NCBI GenBank assembly: GCA_951799425.1 | Contig: OX637396.1 | Span: 12,003,701 to 12,067,700, forward strand | From: Ilex aquifolium | Taxonomy: Eukaryota; Streptophyta; Magnoliopsida; Aquifoliales; Aquifoliaceae | DNA: 64,000 bases | Direction: 5' to 3' | Part shown: positions 24,231-36,799 of the stretch, in pieces | Layout of the letters: the number at the start of each line of letters is the position of its first letter | Position numbering within the stretch: position 1 is the first letter of the stretch | Made by a program: the position numbers and the translations under genes | Notes under the pieces: generated by a model | Database searches by the model: none | Told to the model about the DNA's origin: nothing | The model's input: only the letters and a program-made list of their open reading frames with translations

Positions 24231-24356
24231 TTTTAAATTGCAATACAGACGTTACCAAGTTCAACTGCAATGTAAACATCAACCAGTTCATCTTTTTAAA
24301 TTGCAATACAGACGTTACCAAGTTCAACTGCAATGTAAACATCAACCAGTTCATCT
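24231..24356. repeat. Perfect 63-bp tandem duplication
   Basis: A 63-bp unit starting TTTTAAATTGCAATACAGAC occurs twice in direct succession (24231-24293 and 24294-24356) without visible differences. This implies a recent event. It lies downstream of the NFU gene, and no coding role is evident. Confidence 0.95.
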
Positions 24357-24874
24357 GTAACAAACCCAACCCAGTAGTCTGCATTGTACACAACCCGTTC
24401 ATAGTTATTCTTCTCGTATACACAAACTAGAGGGATGACAAAAATAAAAATAAAAATAAAAATTTGGACGAATCCTTGGGATAAATTGGACCATAAGATT
24501 CACGAAGACGCCCCGGACATTGCCCAAAAGCTGCCGGCATCCCCATGGGAGGGGAGATTGCAAAACCCATAGACATCATAAGATTTAACTAACAAATTTT
24601 TGTGACTTGAAGGACCCCCCGCACACAAAAGAAGAGGTACTTCTGGCGGACACTGCTTATTACAACAGAGAACTTCCTGTATACAATTTCAAAGTAATGC
24701 CGTTACAAACAAAGTTGAAACTGTACAGAATGTAATGGGTGATAAATCTGATGCATCTATCACGCACCTGCTTCCGCCCTTTGTGTACCTCATTCTTCTA
24801 TGAGTGCACAAAGCTTCAGGTTAGCCCATACTCAGTTCATGAAAAGCACTTTAGATAAAGACCCGTGTAGTCTC

Positions 24875-27800
24875 CTACTGTAAAAGTTGAACCGCTGCAA
24901 TGCTTGGGATTTTCTCTCGGAGTTTCTGAGTAACAGCCACTCGGACAGTCATAACACCTGCTGCTGGACCTGTTAATCGAACTTTCACTATTGGCTCCTC
25001 GATAGCTACAAGTTCTAGATTTCCACCTGCTGCCCCAACGAGGTAGGGCCTTATTTCTTCAAGGACCTAAAATTATTAAATTCATCAGTCAACCACCTAT
25101 ATGCAAGCATGAACAAAAAACACTTGATACAAAATATATACCCGTACATAAAGATAAAAAGGAAGTAGGTCAAGTAATTTGGGCGTACATCACTCATGCA
25201 CACATAAAAAAAAAAAAACAAATGACAAGGCAGAAACACTGCTACAGTATTTCTTTTTCTTTTCTTTTCTTTACGTGTCTTCTTTTTCTTCACTTCAAGC
25301 CAGGACACAAAAACAACAAATTAAACATATTTTCCATGCTCAACTGAAATCCTGATACCCAAACTTATGATAATCTACATAACAGTTTGGAACATGAGAG
25401 TGAGGAGAAAAAAGTTTTAACAGATACCCAAATTTCTAAAATTTCCGACAAATAAACAACAGAGCAGCAGCAGCAGAAACATCAGCTGAATAATGGCTAG
25501 ACAATTTCTTGCAAACTAGATAGACTATTACTAGGCCATGAGTTTCCAGCTAAAATGTGTTAGTTGTCTAGCTTTAACATTGTGCTGTAACATCACCATT
25601 GCTCACAACATAATTACAGTAAGACCAAGAACTTCATTACAGCAGTACAGCAAATGTCCCAGATATCTTAAACAAATGGAAAACATTATCTATAATATTA
25701 ATAAAGGGAGAGAGGGTTTGCTGTCCACTCTTAAAATGTCCATTATACCCTTTATTTTTTTACAAATAACTACACATAATTCCCTCTTTAACTTCAGCTT
25801 CTACTCCAGAAATACCAACATTACCCTTCGTTGCTTCCCAAATAACCACCCAACTTCCCTTTTAACCCCATTCAACAGCCTACTTCTCTCGTCACACGGA
25901 AACCGTGTGTGCATGACATCTATTTACATTATAATGGCATTTTAATTTCCTTGATTTGGTATGCTTTCCTTCTCATCCATTAAGCATTATATATCTCCCG
26001 TAGCTTTTTTGCTTTCTTTCCTCCCATTCCTTTTATGCTTGGCTTTGTCTGCGAAGTGGTCCAAAGATTTCATATGGGTCTCATCGTTTCTTGTCCCTTT
26101 CTTTTCTATTCTATTTTGTAGATTTTTCTTGTTCGTCTGAAAATTTGGGATTTTGAAGAAGATTTCAACATATCATCCAATTCCGGTTTGACTCATCTGA
26201 GTCTGGCCGATCAACTCCGAGTTGTACCAAAACAACAGATTTATTATCGAGTCAACACCAATTAGGTGTGACTCACGATATTTGTGTAACGTGTGTTATC
26301 GGATCGGTGGTGGCAGAGTCGTATCAAACTCAACTAATACTTTGAACCATGTCAACATGGGTCTGGCTTCAAACGCAGGTTCCGCTATTATCGTCCAAAT
26401 AGAGTATTCATTTTATTGCATCAAAGGCCAACATTCCTTACCACTTTAACAACGGTTAAAGTGAATCCCAACAAGCATTTAATTAATACATTGCTCCTTT
26501 CCCACCAACAGCATAGTGAATCCCAGTTGTCTTAAATAATAAAGTCCAAGACCTTTGCTTACTGCTAACTATCATCTTCAATAAAGGAATCTCTGCGTGT
26601 TTGAATTCTAAGGGGTAAGTTGGATGCTCGTTTATAAACAAATTATGTTATATCGCTTCTCTGTATGCTTGCATCTTGGCATATTGTCACTTTTAGAAGA
26701 TATGAACCATGCAATCAGACGCACACTTTTTCACCCACCATTTTTTATTCCTTATCAAGTAACTCCATCATATTCACCAGATAGATGACATAAGCTGAAG
26801 CACCAACACTGATTTAGGATCAGTTAGATAAGAGAAATAGAGGGAAAAAAGAAGCAGATACGGGGAGGTATTTAGGGAGATATGCGAGAGAGAGAGAGAG
26901 AATCCAGTTTTTTAATAAAAAACTCCAGCAACCAAACATAATCATTCCACTACATCTCAGGTCGATTTATATATAGGGTCCATCTACATTCAGCCAAACT
27001 AGAATTAGAAATGAAGATAATATAATTAGTTAAGTCACAATAAAATTAATACATTCAACGTAATCCTAAAACAAAATAATCATAATCAATCCAAGCTTCA
27101 TCAAATTCCTTTACCACCAAGCAACAGAATTAAGTGGTGCATAAACACTTTTAAGCATGCAGATACACATGTTATAAACCAATAAAGAACGTTTGACCAC
27201 TGTAATATCAAATTTATAATTGAATAATTACCTTCTCTATGTTTTCATCATTGAGCTCCAGGCCAGTTTCCTCATCTGGTATCGATTCCACTGCAACAAT
27301 TTCAGGCATCTTCTCCATCAAACGACGCTCTATACCCATTTTCATTGTCATTACGGAGCTTGGACAGGAACCACAGGCTCCTTGTAGCTTCAACCGTACG
27401 ACATTGCCATCGATCTCATGTAAAGCCACATTACCCCCATCTGCAATGAGATACGGTCGAATTTCGTCCAATACACTCTCGATATTTTCTGCAGTGAGTG
27501 GCAATTCCACAGCTGAATCTGGAGTAGCAACAGCATTTACAACTGTAGAACATCAAATAAAAGGGAAATCAAGACCTTGAATCAAATCCCAAAAAACATC
27601 ATTTCCATAACGAATACCTAGCAAACTAATCTAATATCTGTAAAACACCACAGAAAGGGACATCCAATATGTGAAGAAGCCATGGGCTTAAACCATCCAG
27701 ATGTTACAACATCTAAACATACTGCAACATGAAATTGAGGTCTTCAATCTAAATTCAATAAAAATCAGTTCAAATTAGAACCAATTCCACCCCCAATTGC

Positions 27801-30800
27801 ATCTCAAAGCCCTAAGTCCACTCCACAAAACAGCATAAGTCTTAAATATATATCTGTGGGAGACCCTTTGAGGAGCTAGCTCCTGCCGATCGGCAGCCCA
27901 CCAAGAGAAGTCTAAGGCCTTGCTGGCCGGTAGGCACATGGCAACCAGCATACACAAGCTCCCTTTCCCACTCACATCAAGATAACTACTGAACGAGTCC
28001 TACTCGAATACAGTTCCATCTAAGAGCAAGAATCCTAGTCTAACACTACTCTAAACATTGAGGAGCTAGTGATAAGGTCAATCATGTACGAAGATAGATC
28101 AATCCTATCAGAATTCAAAATTCGAGTTTCAACCGAAAACAAATTCCTACCACTATAAATAGAACCTCCGGTACAGGTAGCTCTAACTACTCACTTGAGT
28201 TTTCTCTCTACTGACTCGTGATCTAACTTAAACATCGAAGTCCCTTTGGTCGCCTCCAGCTATCGGTTCACCTAACTTTCGCTTGTCTTGCAAGACGTTC
28301 GAGGCTTCGCTACCGTCATCTCCATCCATTCAAGGTAGTGACTTCTGGTGCAAATTTCTCCCCACACAATATCGACTGTAGGTGTTAATATTACTGGAAA
28401 TACTGGTGCTACAATGGTACTGTAACAATCAATCTATACTACTTCTAAAAGTGGCTTAAGGAGAAAAACTTTTAATTTCCTTATTTGCCCTTTAATAATT
28501 TTATAATGTCTACTTTATCCTTGTTTCAAGAGTTGTCATATATTTATTGGTTGCATTAATTCAACTAATAAATTTATTGTTTGCCTTTTGATTATCTTCT
28601 TTATAAATATTATAAATATGATCTAAATCTGATTTTGATTGACTATAATAATCTTAATAAAAAAAACTAATTCCTTAACCAATCTTCCTTGGCATGAAAT
28701 TATAAAGTGAACTTTAGATCATGTTATGAATGTAACCGAAAATCATCTCAATAGTTTTCAGGCACTAAAGCTACTCTGTAACTATTTGAACTTTTGCTAT
28801 TCCAACATTAATTATAGACATCATTCGATTCATTAAATATATAAACAAAATTGTTAACTAAAAATCTATGAACAAACCCCACCTACTATGCCTCTTCATT
28901 TTCCTATTTTCTTCTGCACTGCTCTACCAACTGATTAGCTATATTTTCTCCCTCTTCCTATCTTTTATTTCGTCTTCTCCTTCGTTCTTCTTCTTGCTAC
29001 AAAGCACACGGGCACTATTCTATTCTCCCTATCAACTTTGTTGATATCTAACAATCATTTTATCGAGTAAGTTTTTTTAGTCTCTTTCTTCTACTATGTT
29101 TTTCTTCCTCTTGATTTTTTTGTCGGTGGTCAACTGTTGAATCTGTTGGAATTGCTTCAGAGTTGATTTTCTAAGAATTTCTATAAATTGACCAGTCTTT
29201 TGTCAAAATATTCGTTATTAAATATTGTATAGTTGTTGTGTCCTTGCAGCAATTGTCATTGCTCTTTGTGTGGTTTTTTCTCAAGTTTGTGTCGATCTTG
29301 AAAAATTATACCTTTAAGGTTTGCACATTTACGGTGAGTATCTTAATTTCGCCTTATAGCAAGTAGTTTTTTGTTGTTTGATCGTTATTGTCCACCAAGG
29401 TTTTGAATTTAAGGAAAAGTGGTCCTCGATTTTAATATACAATATTCATTACAAGAATTAAGATCTTTTTAGACAATTTTTTTTTTTTGTGGCGTTAATA
29501 TTCATTATAAATAACAAATCTCCACTGGCATTAAGATTCAACCGCTAATATTTTTAGTTATTATTGTGGAATGTCTTTGGGCGGAACACTAAGAGAGGGA
29601 GCATGCAAAATCAACACTCACAAAGACTTGAATGAGGAAAGGCCAAAGGTAATGTACGTAACTACATCGGGAAATCAAGTGTGGAGAAAAACCAAGATAA
29701 CATCTTAACGATACATCTTTTTTGGGATTTTGAATAATTACAAAGTAATTGCCTTTATCTCTACCTTTTAATGTGCTCAATCCCCATCTTTATTCCCTAT
29801 TGTAAGATTGAGGGTAAAGAAAGAAGGTGATTTTCAACTCTATCAAATGACTTTTTAATTGAACGACTAATTGCTTTGAGGTTTGTTATAACGACTTTTG
29901 ACATTCTAACCATATTGATTTTGTTATAATGACTTTTGACATTCTAACCATATTGATTTTATTTATGTATTTTCTTTGAGGTTCTTGAACGTTTTTTTCT
30001 ATTCTTGGCCTTCCCTGTTCTCAAATATTTAGCAATTGATGGTTGATAACACAAACTTTTGCAAGGCACTTATAGTATGGTAAGGAACCATCATTCTGTA
30101 GTAGTGTTTGTAAATTAAGAAGCCTTTTATCTAAAATTGCCTATGCTATCCTGTTGTGTAGTTTTTTTGTGTGTACAGTGTAATATGGTGTGGGGTGTTT
30201 GCAGTCAAGCAATGTTGCCATCACAAGTGGTTGCTTCAAATGTTGCATTTTTGGACCACAATGACTATCAAGCCGTGGATTATTTAATTTTCTTTTGTTT
30301 CGTGAATTCATCCTAAATTGTGTATTGAAAATAATTAAAATAATTCATGTTGTACTTCATTTTTGTATTTTTTTTTTCCGGCTAAAGGATCCATTTGGTC
30401 ACAAGATATACTATTTGTATTCAATACACAATTTAGGATGTAAAAAATAATGAGCTTAATTTGATTGACAGTTTAATTATTTTCAATTTAAAAAACTTCC
30501 TATTCTCTCCCCTGTCCCCCCCTTTCATTCTTCATGATTGGCTGCATTTTCATTGAAAATCATATACACACTCATTTGAGTGTAATGTAGGGGACTTCAG
30601 GAATTATAAGTTGTCACGTATTCTAAGACACTAGGTTTGGCATTGATTTTTTCCTCTTTTTTTAAACCAACTCATCAAAGTCGTCTGCTTTGATAGTAGT
30701 GTGGGTCAAGATGCTAGATTGCAAATAAAATTCAGAAAAAAATACAGGAAAAATATAGCTTTATATTTGTTACTTGTGTAAGCAGAATCCATGAAAAAAC

Positions 30801-31841
30801 AAAGCAATCACAAAAATCTTCATATTTTGCCATAAAACATGTGGTCTTAAACACCTAATATGGGCCAGGATATAAGGATCATTCCATTGTTTAATCCTCA
30901 ATGTTTACTTAGGTACAATATATAATTTATTTTAAAATGGTTCACGTGCAACGCACGTATGCACCAACTAGTTCTACTAAATTACATTATCTCAATCCCC
31001 CCATAAATTATTGACTTTTCCCTCTTTGCAATTTTAACCAAATTGGAAACATATAACAATCATATCATCATCACAGTGTTTCCCGAAGTTCCCAAACTCT
31101 TGCATCAATAGTGTATCATCCTGACTTCTACCTCATTGTAATCCTAAATTCCAAACACTATATACAAATCCCAACTAGAGTAACCTCACGACTGATCATG
31201 TGTTCTAAAACTGCGAGAACAAAAAAAAATAAAAGAATCAATTGTTACAAAAAGATCATAACATTAACAATTTTTAATCTTGATAATACGTACACAAGCA
31301 GGACTAAGCAAAGAAAAAAAATCTGAACTGCTGCAAAATAAAAAATAAATGATTACCTTAACACCTTTTAATCCAGATTTAAATTTCCATCTTACTACTA
31401 ATCTAAGAACATCCAACTTAAACAAAACAAATAAAGGGAAAAAAAAAAAAGAAACGATAACGATCAACAGCACAAAACTCACCCTGCCGGGGTTTAGCAG
31501 CCGGCGATTGAATCCGCACCGAACGCGATGCCCTCCACCGCATCAAATTTCCCCTACTGGAGAATGATATCCGATTGCTCAATAACACGGAAATCTGCAA
31601 ATTTTCAATTTATTAGACATCAGCCCCTGTGCCATATATGCATATGTATATGTATGTATGTATGTGTGTGTGTATATATATAGAGAGAGAGAGACAGAGA
31701 GAGAGAGGGGCATACCTTGAAGGGAGGAGGGTGGAGGAGAGTAGTAGAGGAAGAACAACATGATGGTTCTAGGGTTTGCTGGGTCCTACCACCGTATGTA
31801 TAAGGCGGAGAAGTATTCACCACCACGGAAGCACCTTGCAT
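24875..31841 (-). CDS. NFU-type Fe-S cluster scaffold, chloroplast, 4 exons
   Basis: The protein assembles and hands on Fe-S clusters, in plants most likely in the plastid stroma. Exons are 31716-31841, 31483-31594, 27232-27542 and 24875-25066. They total 741 bp and give a continuous 246-residue frame. Residues 1 to about 80 are Ser/Arg-rich and look like a transit peptide. A full NifU C-terminal-type domain follows ([20 protein letters not shown], then CGSCPSS with the CxxC cluster ligands, then [20 protein letters not shown]). A second, degenerate NFU repeat follows ([20 protein letters not shown], ending [14 protein letters not shown]) without the CxxC. This two-repeat layout is that of Arabidopsis NFU1-NFU3, closest by eye to NFU2. 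All introns are GT-AG. Intron 1 holds TG/TA/GA repeats (about 31655-31710). Intron 2 (3.9 kb) holds a solo LTR and a Helitron. Confidence 0.95.
25067..27231. other. NFU intron 3, no clear element
   Basis: This is 2.2 kb of AT-rich intron. Near 25690-26600 the base composition is more even and may be an old non-autonomous element, but no termini were found. A GA tract lies near 26886-26902. Confidence 0.4.
27855..28368. mobile_element. Solo LTR (514 bp) in NFU intron 2
   Basis: It begins TGTGGGAG and ends CTCCCCACACA, an inverted TG...CA pair. The 5-bp sequence ATATC flanks it exactly (27850-27854 and 28369-28373). No internal region or second LTR is present, which fits a solo LTR left by recombination between two LTRs. 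The family is probably Ty3/gypsy, but this was not determined. Confidence 0.85.
28433..30971 (+). mobile_element. Non-autonomous Helitron (2.5 kb) in NFU intron 2
   Basis: The 5' end is TCTATACTACTTC after an A. The 3' end is CTAG before a T, so it sits at an A/T target without duplication, as Helitrons do. Eleven bases before CTAG is a hairpin, ACGTGC-AAC-GCACGT, with a 6-bp GC-rich stem; the surrounding phrase GTGCAACGCACGT is the classic plant Helitron end. No Rep/helicase coding sequence is seen. It lies entirely within intron 2. Confidence 0.85.
30309..30440. repeat. Perfect 21-bp inverted repeat inside the Helitron
   Basis: CATCCTAAATTGTGTATTGAA (21 bp, 30309-30329) recurs as its exact reverse complement at 30420-30440. 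The two frame a 132-bp segment that could fold into a stem or be a tiny MITE inside the Helitron. Confidence 0.9.
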
Positions 31842-31983
31842 CTTTCTCTGATTTTCTCTCTCTAGAGATTAGAACTCGAATTCGTATACGAACAATGAAA
31901 TTGAAAACTGTGGAAGGAAGTAGGCAATGATGAGCCAAACAGACCGACTCTGGATCTTCTTTACAGTTATTCCTTTTCAGTTT

Positions 31984-32391
31984 GGGAGAATTACACTCAG
32001 GTCCATCAAAATTTGTTACTTAATCACTCAGATCCCTGATATTTGAAATATTATACACTAACCTCCTAAAGTTTGTATGCGCATAACACTTTTTTTTTTT
32101 GTCATACACGCATAACACTTAGACTCTTGCAGTTCGTTATCCATTAGTAAATTACATTCAGACCCTCTGAAATTTATAAGCGTATAATAATTAGACCACC
32201 AAGCTTAAAATATTATATTTAGACAAAAAATACTCAAATCAAAAATAGAATATCAAATATTTTAAATTTTACAACCAAAATTCATGTTCTATTATGAAAT
32301 TTATTGAAATAAAAATAAAAATAAAATTTTTTCTTAAAAAATCATAATTAGTATACAATTAATCCTTTTCCGTTTTTGTCCTTTTTCTTTT
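31984..32391. mobile_element. MULE/MITE terminus-like fragment upstream of NFU
   Basis: It starts GGGAGAATTACACTCAGGTCC and continues with phrases of the type CTCAGATCCCTGATATTTGAA and ACACTAACCTCCTAAAGTTT, which are typical of plant Mutator-type terminal repeats. It begins about 143 bp upstream of the NFU start codon. A matching right end was not found, so the element is partial or degenerate. Confidence 0.45.
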
Positions 32392-32980
32392 GGGCAAATT
32401 ACACTTTGTACCTAAAAACATTTAAAGATTTTTATTTTATATCATCAAAGATAAAATTTTATATATTATAGCCTGAATGTATAAAAAATATTACAATATG
32501 ACACTTATGTTAATTTTCGTTATTTTTTTCATCAAAAATCATTCTATTGACACTGACAGAAAAAAATAATGAAATCTAATAGACACACAACATTACAACT
32601 CTTTTGATACATTAAATTTATAATATGAAAAATTTTATCTTTAAAAATACAAAAATAAGAATCTTTAAATCTTGAACTTTTCACACTTTATACCCTGAAA
32701 GATTTTAAGATTTTCACTTTGTACTCTTATAGTTTAAATTTCTCATATTACACCCTCAATGTATCAAAAATGTTGCAATGTAGCTTTTTATGTTAACTTT
32801 CATTATTTTTTCCTTCAAAAGTCATCCTATTGATACTGATGAAAAAATTAACGGAAAGTTAACAAAAGGGTTATATTATAATATTTTTAATACATTGAAA
32901 ATTCAATGTGATAAATTTAATCTTTGAAAATACAATGTGAGAATCTTGAGATCTTTCAAGGTGCAAATTACATTTCACCC
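32392..32980. mobile_element. Compound foldback MITE (two units)
   Basis: Two related palindromic units lie head to tail, about 32392-32685 and 32685-32980. Each has arms of the form CACTTTGTAC...AAAATTTCTCATATTA...CAATGTATCAAAAATGTTGCAA and the inverse. The outer ends are GGGCAAATTACACTTTG and, reversed, GGGTGAAATGTAATTTG. It belongs to the same broad family as the MITE at 16950-17421 by arm similarity. No coding sequence is present. Confidence 0.65.
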
Positions 32981-34529
32981 TTAAATCTTTTAGAACATTA
33001 AAAGTAGTTCTCCTTTTTCTGTATGATTTTTTTTTTCTTTTGAAAATTAGGTAATAAATATAGTTAATTAGGCTATGGTCCCTTTTTTGGTGTGTGAATT
33101 AATTTTAGTACTACCGAATTTTTAGTATAAAAAAAGGTCCTTCATTTTTTGAAAAAATGTGCATGCGGTCCCTATGTTAGCGCAAATGTTAAGGGATTAG
33201 TTTTTGCAGTGTTGTCTATCAGTTTTGAAATTCAAACTTGTGAGCCTACCAATTTGGACATTATGATGATGTCTGACGATCTGTGTTTTAGCGTACTTGT
33301 CTAACGATCTGTGTTTATGGAGAAGAATGTACATTGACGATTTGTGTTTTAATGTACCTGTCTGACGATCTGTATTTTTGTGTATCTATCTGGAGATCTT
33401 GTTTATGGAGAATAATGTACATTAACAATCTGTGTATTTAGTGTACCGGTTTGATGATATGTGTTTTAGTGTACATGTCTGACGATCTGTGTTTATGGAG
33501 AAGAAGGTACATTAATAATTTGTGTTTTAGTGTACCTGTTTGATGATCTGTACTTTAGTGTACCTGACGATTTGTGATTTTAGTATACATGTCTGACAAT
33601 TATTGCGTACCTATTATTTTTTATTGCATACCTATTATTTTTTGGCTTGATATATATATTTTAATTTCATATCTATTTTTTTTTAGCGTACATGTGTTAC
33701 GATTTATGCTTATAGAGAATAATGTACATGATGATGACGTAGCTTTTTAGAATATATGTGTTTAAATTAGGTGATGGCATTATCGTTGTTTTTTACAATT
33801 GTAAAGGGTGTTAGTTATATCAATTACTTTGACTTTTCAATAGGGATCTAATCTAAAAAAAAATTGGCAAGTGAATTTTTTTTTGAATCATATTGGGCCT
33901 AGGGACCGGTCTCCAAATCCCTCTAATAAATAATCCAAACCCAAACCCTGGTCCTCGTGGACTGATTGAGGTTTAGGTAATAAATTTAGGCCCCATGGAT
34001 GCAATGATAGGAGCATACTAGCCATAAGGCACAATGCAATATAAAATTCCAATGTCTAAAATATTGATTCCACTATATGAAATAACAATGTTTATTTTCT
34101 ATTATCCATTATTTTTTTGAAAATTGATCTCATCCCACTATGTTAATTACATAATTTAAAATTAATTTCTATCTATTATCTTTTTAAAAAGATCGACAAA
34201 ATTTTCTTAAAATATATGACATCGGCAAAATATCAACCTTTGTTAGATTATATGAACAATGTCTGAAATAAAAATCATATTGAGTCAAAAATGAAATGAT
34301 TTAACTTGCTATAAAAATGAGTGGTGTGATAGAAAGAAACGAAACAAATATATGAGGATAAAATTCAAACTTCTACCTTCCTTATTATATAGATGACCCA
34401 CACTTAATGTCAGTTAACTAAGGTACCATCGTATTTTTTATCGTCATTAAAATATTTTTATATTTAAAATATAAATATGTCTAAAATGTGTATTGTGGTT
34501 AATGTGTTTACTATGATAAAAAAAATATA
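32981..34529. other. AT-rich intergenic stretch with minisatellite
   Basis: Apart from the minisatellite at 33270-33600 I recognise nothing here. Phrases near 33070-33200 (GGTCCCTTTTTTGG, GGTCCCTATGTTAG) resemble the text of non-autonomous element ends. Confidence 0.45.
33270..33600. repeat. Degenerate minisatellite, unit about 28-35 bp
   Basis: About ten imperfect copies of a unit like GTCTGACGATCTGTGTTTT followed by AGTGTACCT are present. A higher-order variant containing TATGGAGAAGAATGTACATT recurs about every 100 bp. A stray copy lies at 33690-33730. Confidence 0.8.
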
Positions 34530-34880
34530 TGGAAGCAAATTTATTGTGATTAAAATATAAAGTGTAAGATATATTGAAATATATCATTGTCGTGCTCTAT
34601 TTAAGTAGGACGATCTATTTTATTATATGAATTTACTTTGGTTAGAAAGTTGTAAATAGACAAATTTATGGTGGTTTAAATAAAAGTTTAAAGATAAATT
34701 GTTAAATCTAAAATATATTTGTTGATGCTCTGTCTTATTATATAAATTTATTGCAGTTAAAAAATAAAATAAGAATTAAAAAAAATTATTATGATTAAAC
34801 TATAAGTCAAAAAATAAGTCATTAAATTTAGATCATTATTGTGCTTTATATAAGTAGGAGAATGCTCTATTTTATTAAAT
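34530..34880. repeat. Degenerate ~140-bp tandem repeats, AT-rich
   Basis: Three loose copies share phrases such as GTGCTCTATTTAAGTAGGA, TTATTATATGAATTTA and a following GATTAAAATATAA-like phrase. Divergence is high. No coding potential is seen. Confidence 0.4.
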
Positions 34881-35849
34881 AGATAATTTAGAAAAAAATC
34901 TGATTTACATATAATTAAAATCAGTTACAATGAAATCTATTTGTCGTCTTGGTTTGAAATAAGGCCTATTTTGCATATTATTATTAGATGTAAAGTTGAC
35001 GTTAAAAATTGGTTGATTACATGAGGAATATTTTTGCAATTTATCCTATAGTGCTAAAACTTTTGAGAATGAATTATGTGGGCTGCATATGTTTGAAAGT
35101 TTTTTAATTTTTTTTAGTTGTATTGGCGATGTTTTGAAAATGTAAATTCAATTTTAATTGGTAAATTTTTCTCATATTTTTGTATATACTTTTGATTTAT
35201 AATACATACTAGTAATTGTCAGTATCTGAAGACATGGCGTAACCCAAAAAAAAAATTTGTCAATTATAAGGCATACCAACTAGAAGCGCACGATAATTAC
35301 ATTGTGAAATATATATTCGCTTGTTCAAATTGTTTAACTTCCCAGAATCTACAATTGATACATTAATTATCTATGAACTATCTAAACCATGAGAGCATAC
35401 TAATGTACTTATTAAATATTAAATAATAAAAAAATATCACCATTAATTTAATAAATAACTAAACCAATACTCCAAATCAACATAATTGAAACATTCAAGT
35501 TACATCCAAACTCAAGGTAATCATTCTCCAACCATTAACTAAAACAAAATATCCATGACTTGATTAAACCATTAAGTTCAAAACAAAAAACTAAATAAAG
35601 CATTTCTAAGCCACCAAATTTGGATCCACATCCTGATATACCTCTGCATTCCAATCTATTTGCTCACCTAGTTTTAGGTCCTCCTCAATACCAAAATATG
35701 AAAATAGGTATATATCGTAGGATGAGTAATAGGCCCAGTAAAAAAATTTATGCAAACCCAACAAGGTTTCGAAATCATAAAAAACAGCGTCTCAGTTATA
35801 AAATAACATATATGGTTTTGAAATAAAACCGTGACATTTAATAATGATC
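34881..35849. other. AT-rich intergenic stretch
   Basis: No gene, repeat array or recognisable element termini were seen here. Confidence 0.4.
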
Positions 35850-36750
35850 TCAAGTTTTTGGTGTAGAACAATAAAAATCATGTAAAGGTAATGTTGGTGT
35901 AATTGCAATAAATTAAGAAGCAAAATACAAAATAATAAAATGTTAATACGAAATAATTCAGGCTGAAGCGTGAGTATCTCAATCTCTTTAAGGAGATTCA
36001 AACCTTCTGCGGATAACAAAACCCAATTTGATACAACAGACCTTCTCATTTGATTTTCCCTCTCCAGGATAAAATAGCCTGACAATTTCGTCGTATGACA
36101 CTAACCAACTCTGAAGTGGTTAAGTCCAAAACTCCACCATAAAAATACTCTTCTTTGGCCTGAACTCTCAAGTGTGTGTAGTATATTATGAAGTGTTGTA
36201 ATGAATTGGAAGATGTTCTAAAGATTTTCAAAATACTCAACTTAGAGGTCGTATTTATAGGCTCTTGGAACTTTCTAGAGTTCATGTATCCAAGTCATAC
36301 ATGTATACACAAAGTACATATATGTAACTATACATATATATAGTAATGATTAATTCATGCATATAAATCATACATAGAATAAAGTGCACGTATATGTATC
36401 TAATTATACATGTATGTAAGAAAAAAATGATTCATGTACATTATCAGACATGTATCATAATAAATTCATGTTCATGTATATAAGTTATACATTCATCTCA
36501 TAAATATGATTCATGTATAGGAGCAAGTATGATACATGTATCTATATTATACATTGTATATCAAGATTCATGTATGTACATTATACATTGAAATATATAT
36601 AATATTAAAATATACCAACAAGTAAAATCAGTTCTCAAGTCATATATCATCAAAATTAATATATCTCATGTACGTATGTAGACTACCATGAAACTACACA
36701 TCGAGAATATCCTGACTCACATACACACACACACAATCATCAAATTCAAT
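35850..36750 (-). mobile_element. LTR-like fragment with ATACATGTAT repeats
   Basis: On the minus strand a TATA-like box (GCCTATAAATACGACC, near 36250) is followed by leader-like sequence with phrases such as GAGATACTCACGCTTCAGCC and TTGTATCAAATTGGG. This is typical of the LTR and leader of plant retrotransposons. Upstream of the box (36280-36600) is a minisatellite of ATTCATGTATA-type units. No protein part is present; it is a broken fossil of uncertain family. Confidence 0.4.
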
Positions 36751-36799
36751 CCTTGCAAGGATAAACTGTTCTCACGAAGCGTGTATATCAACATATCGA

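Noticed and set aside
25538-25945. 135-residue plus-strand frame
   Set aside because: It lies in NFU intron 3, has no domain, is AT-rich and mixed in composition, and lacks splice context.
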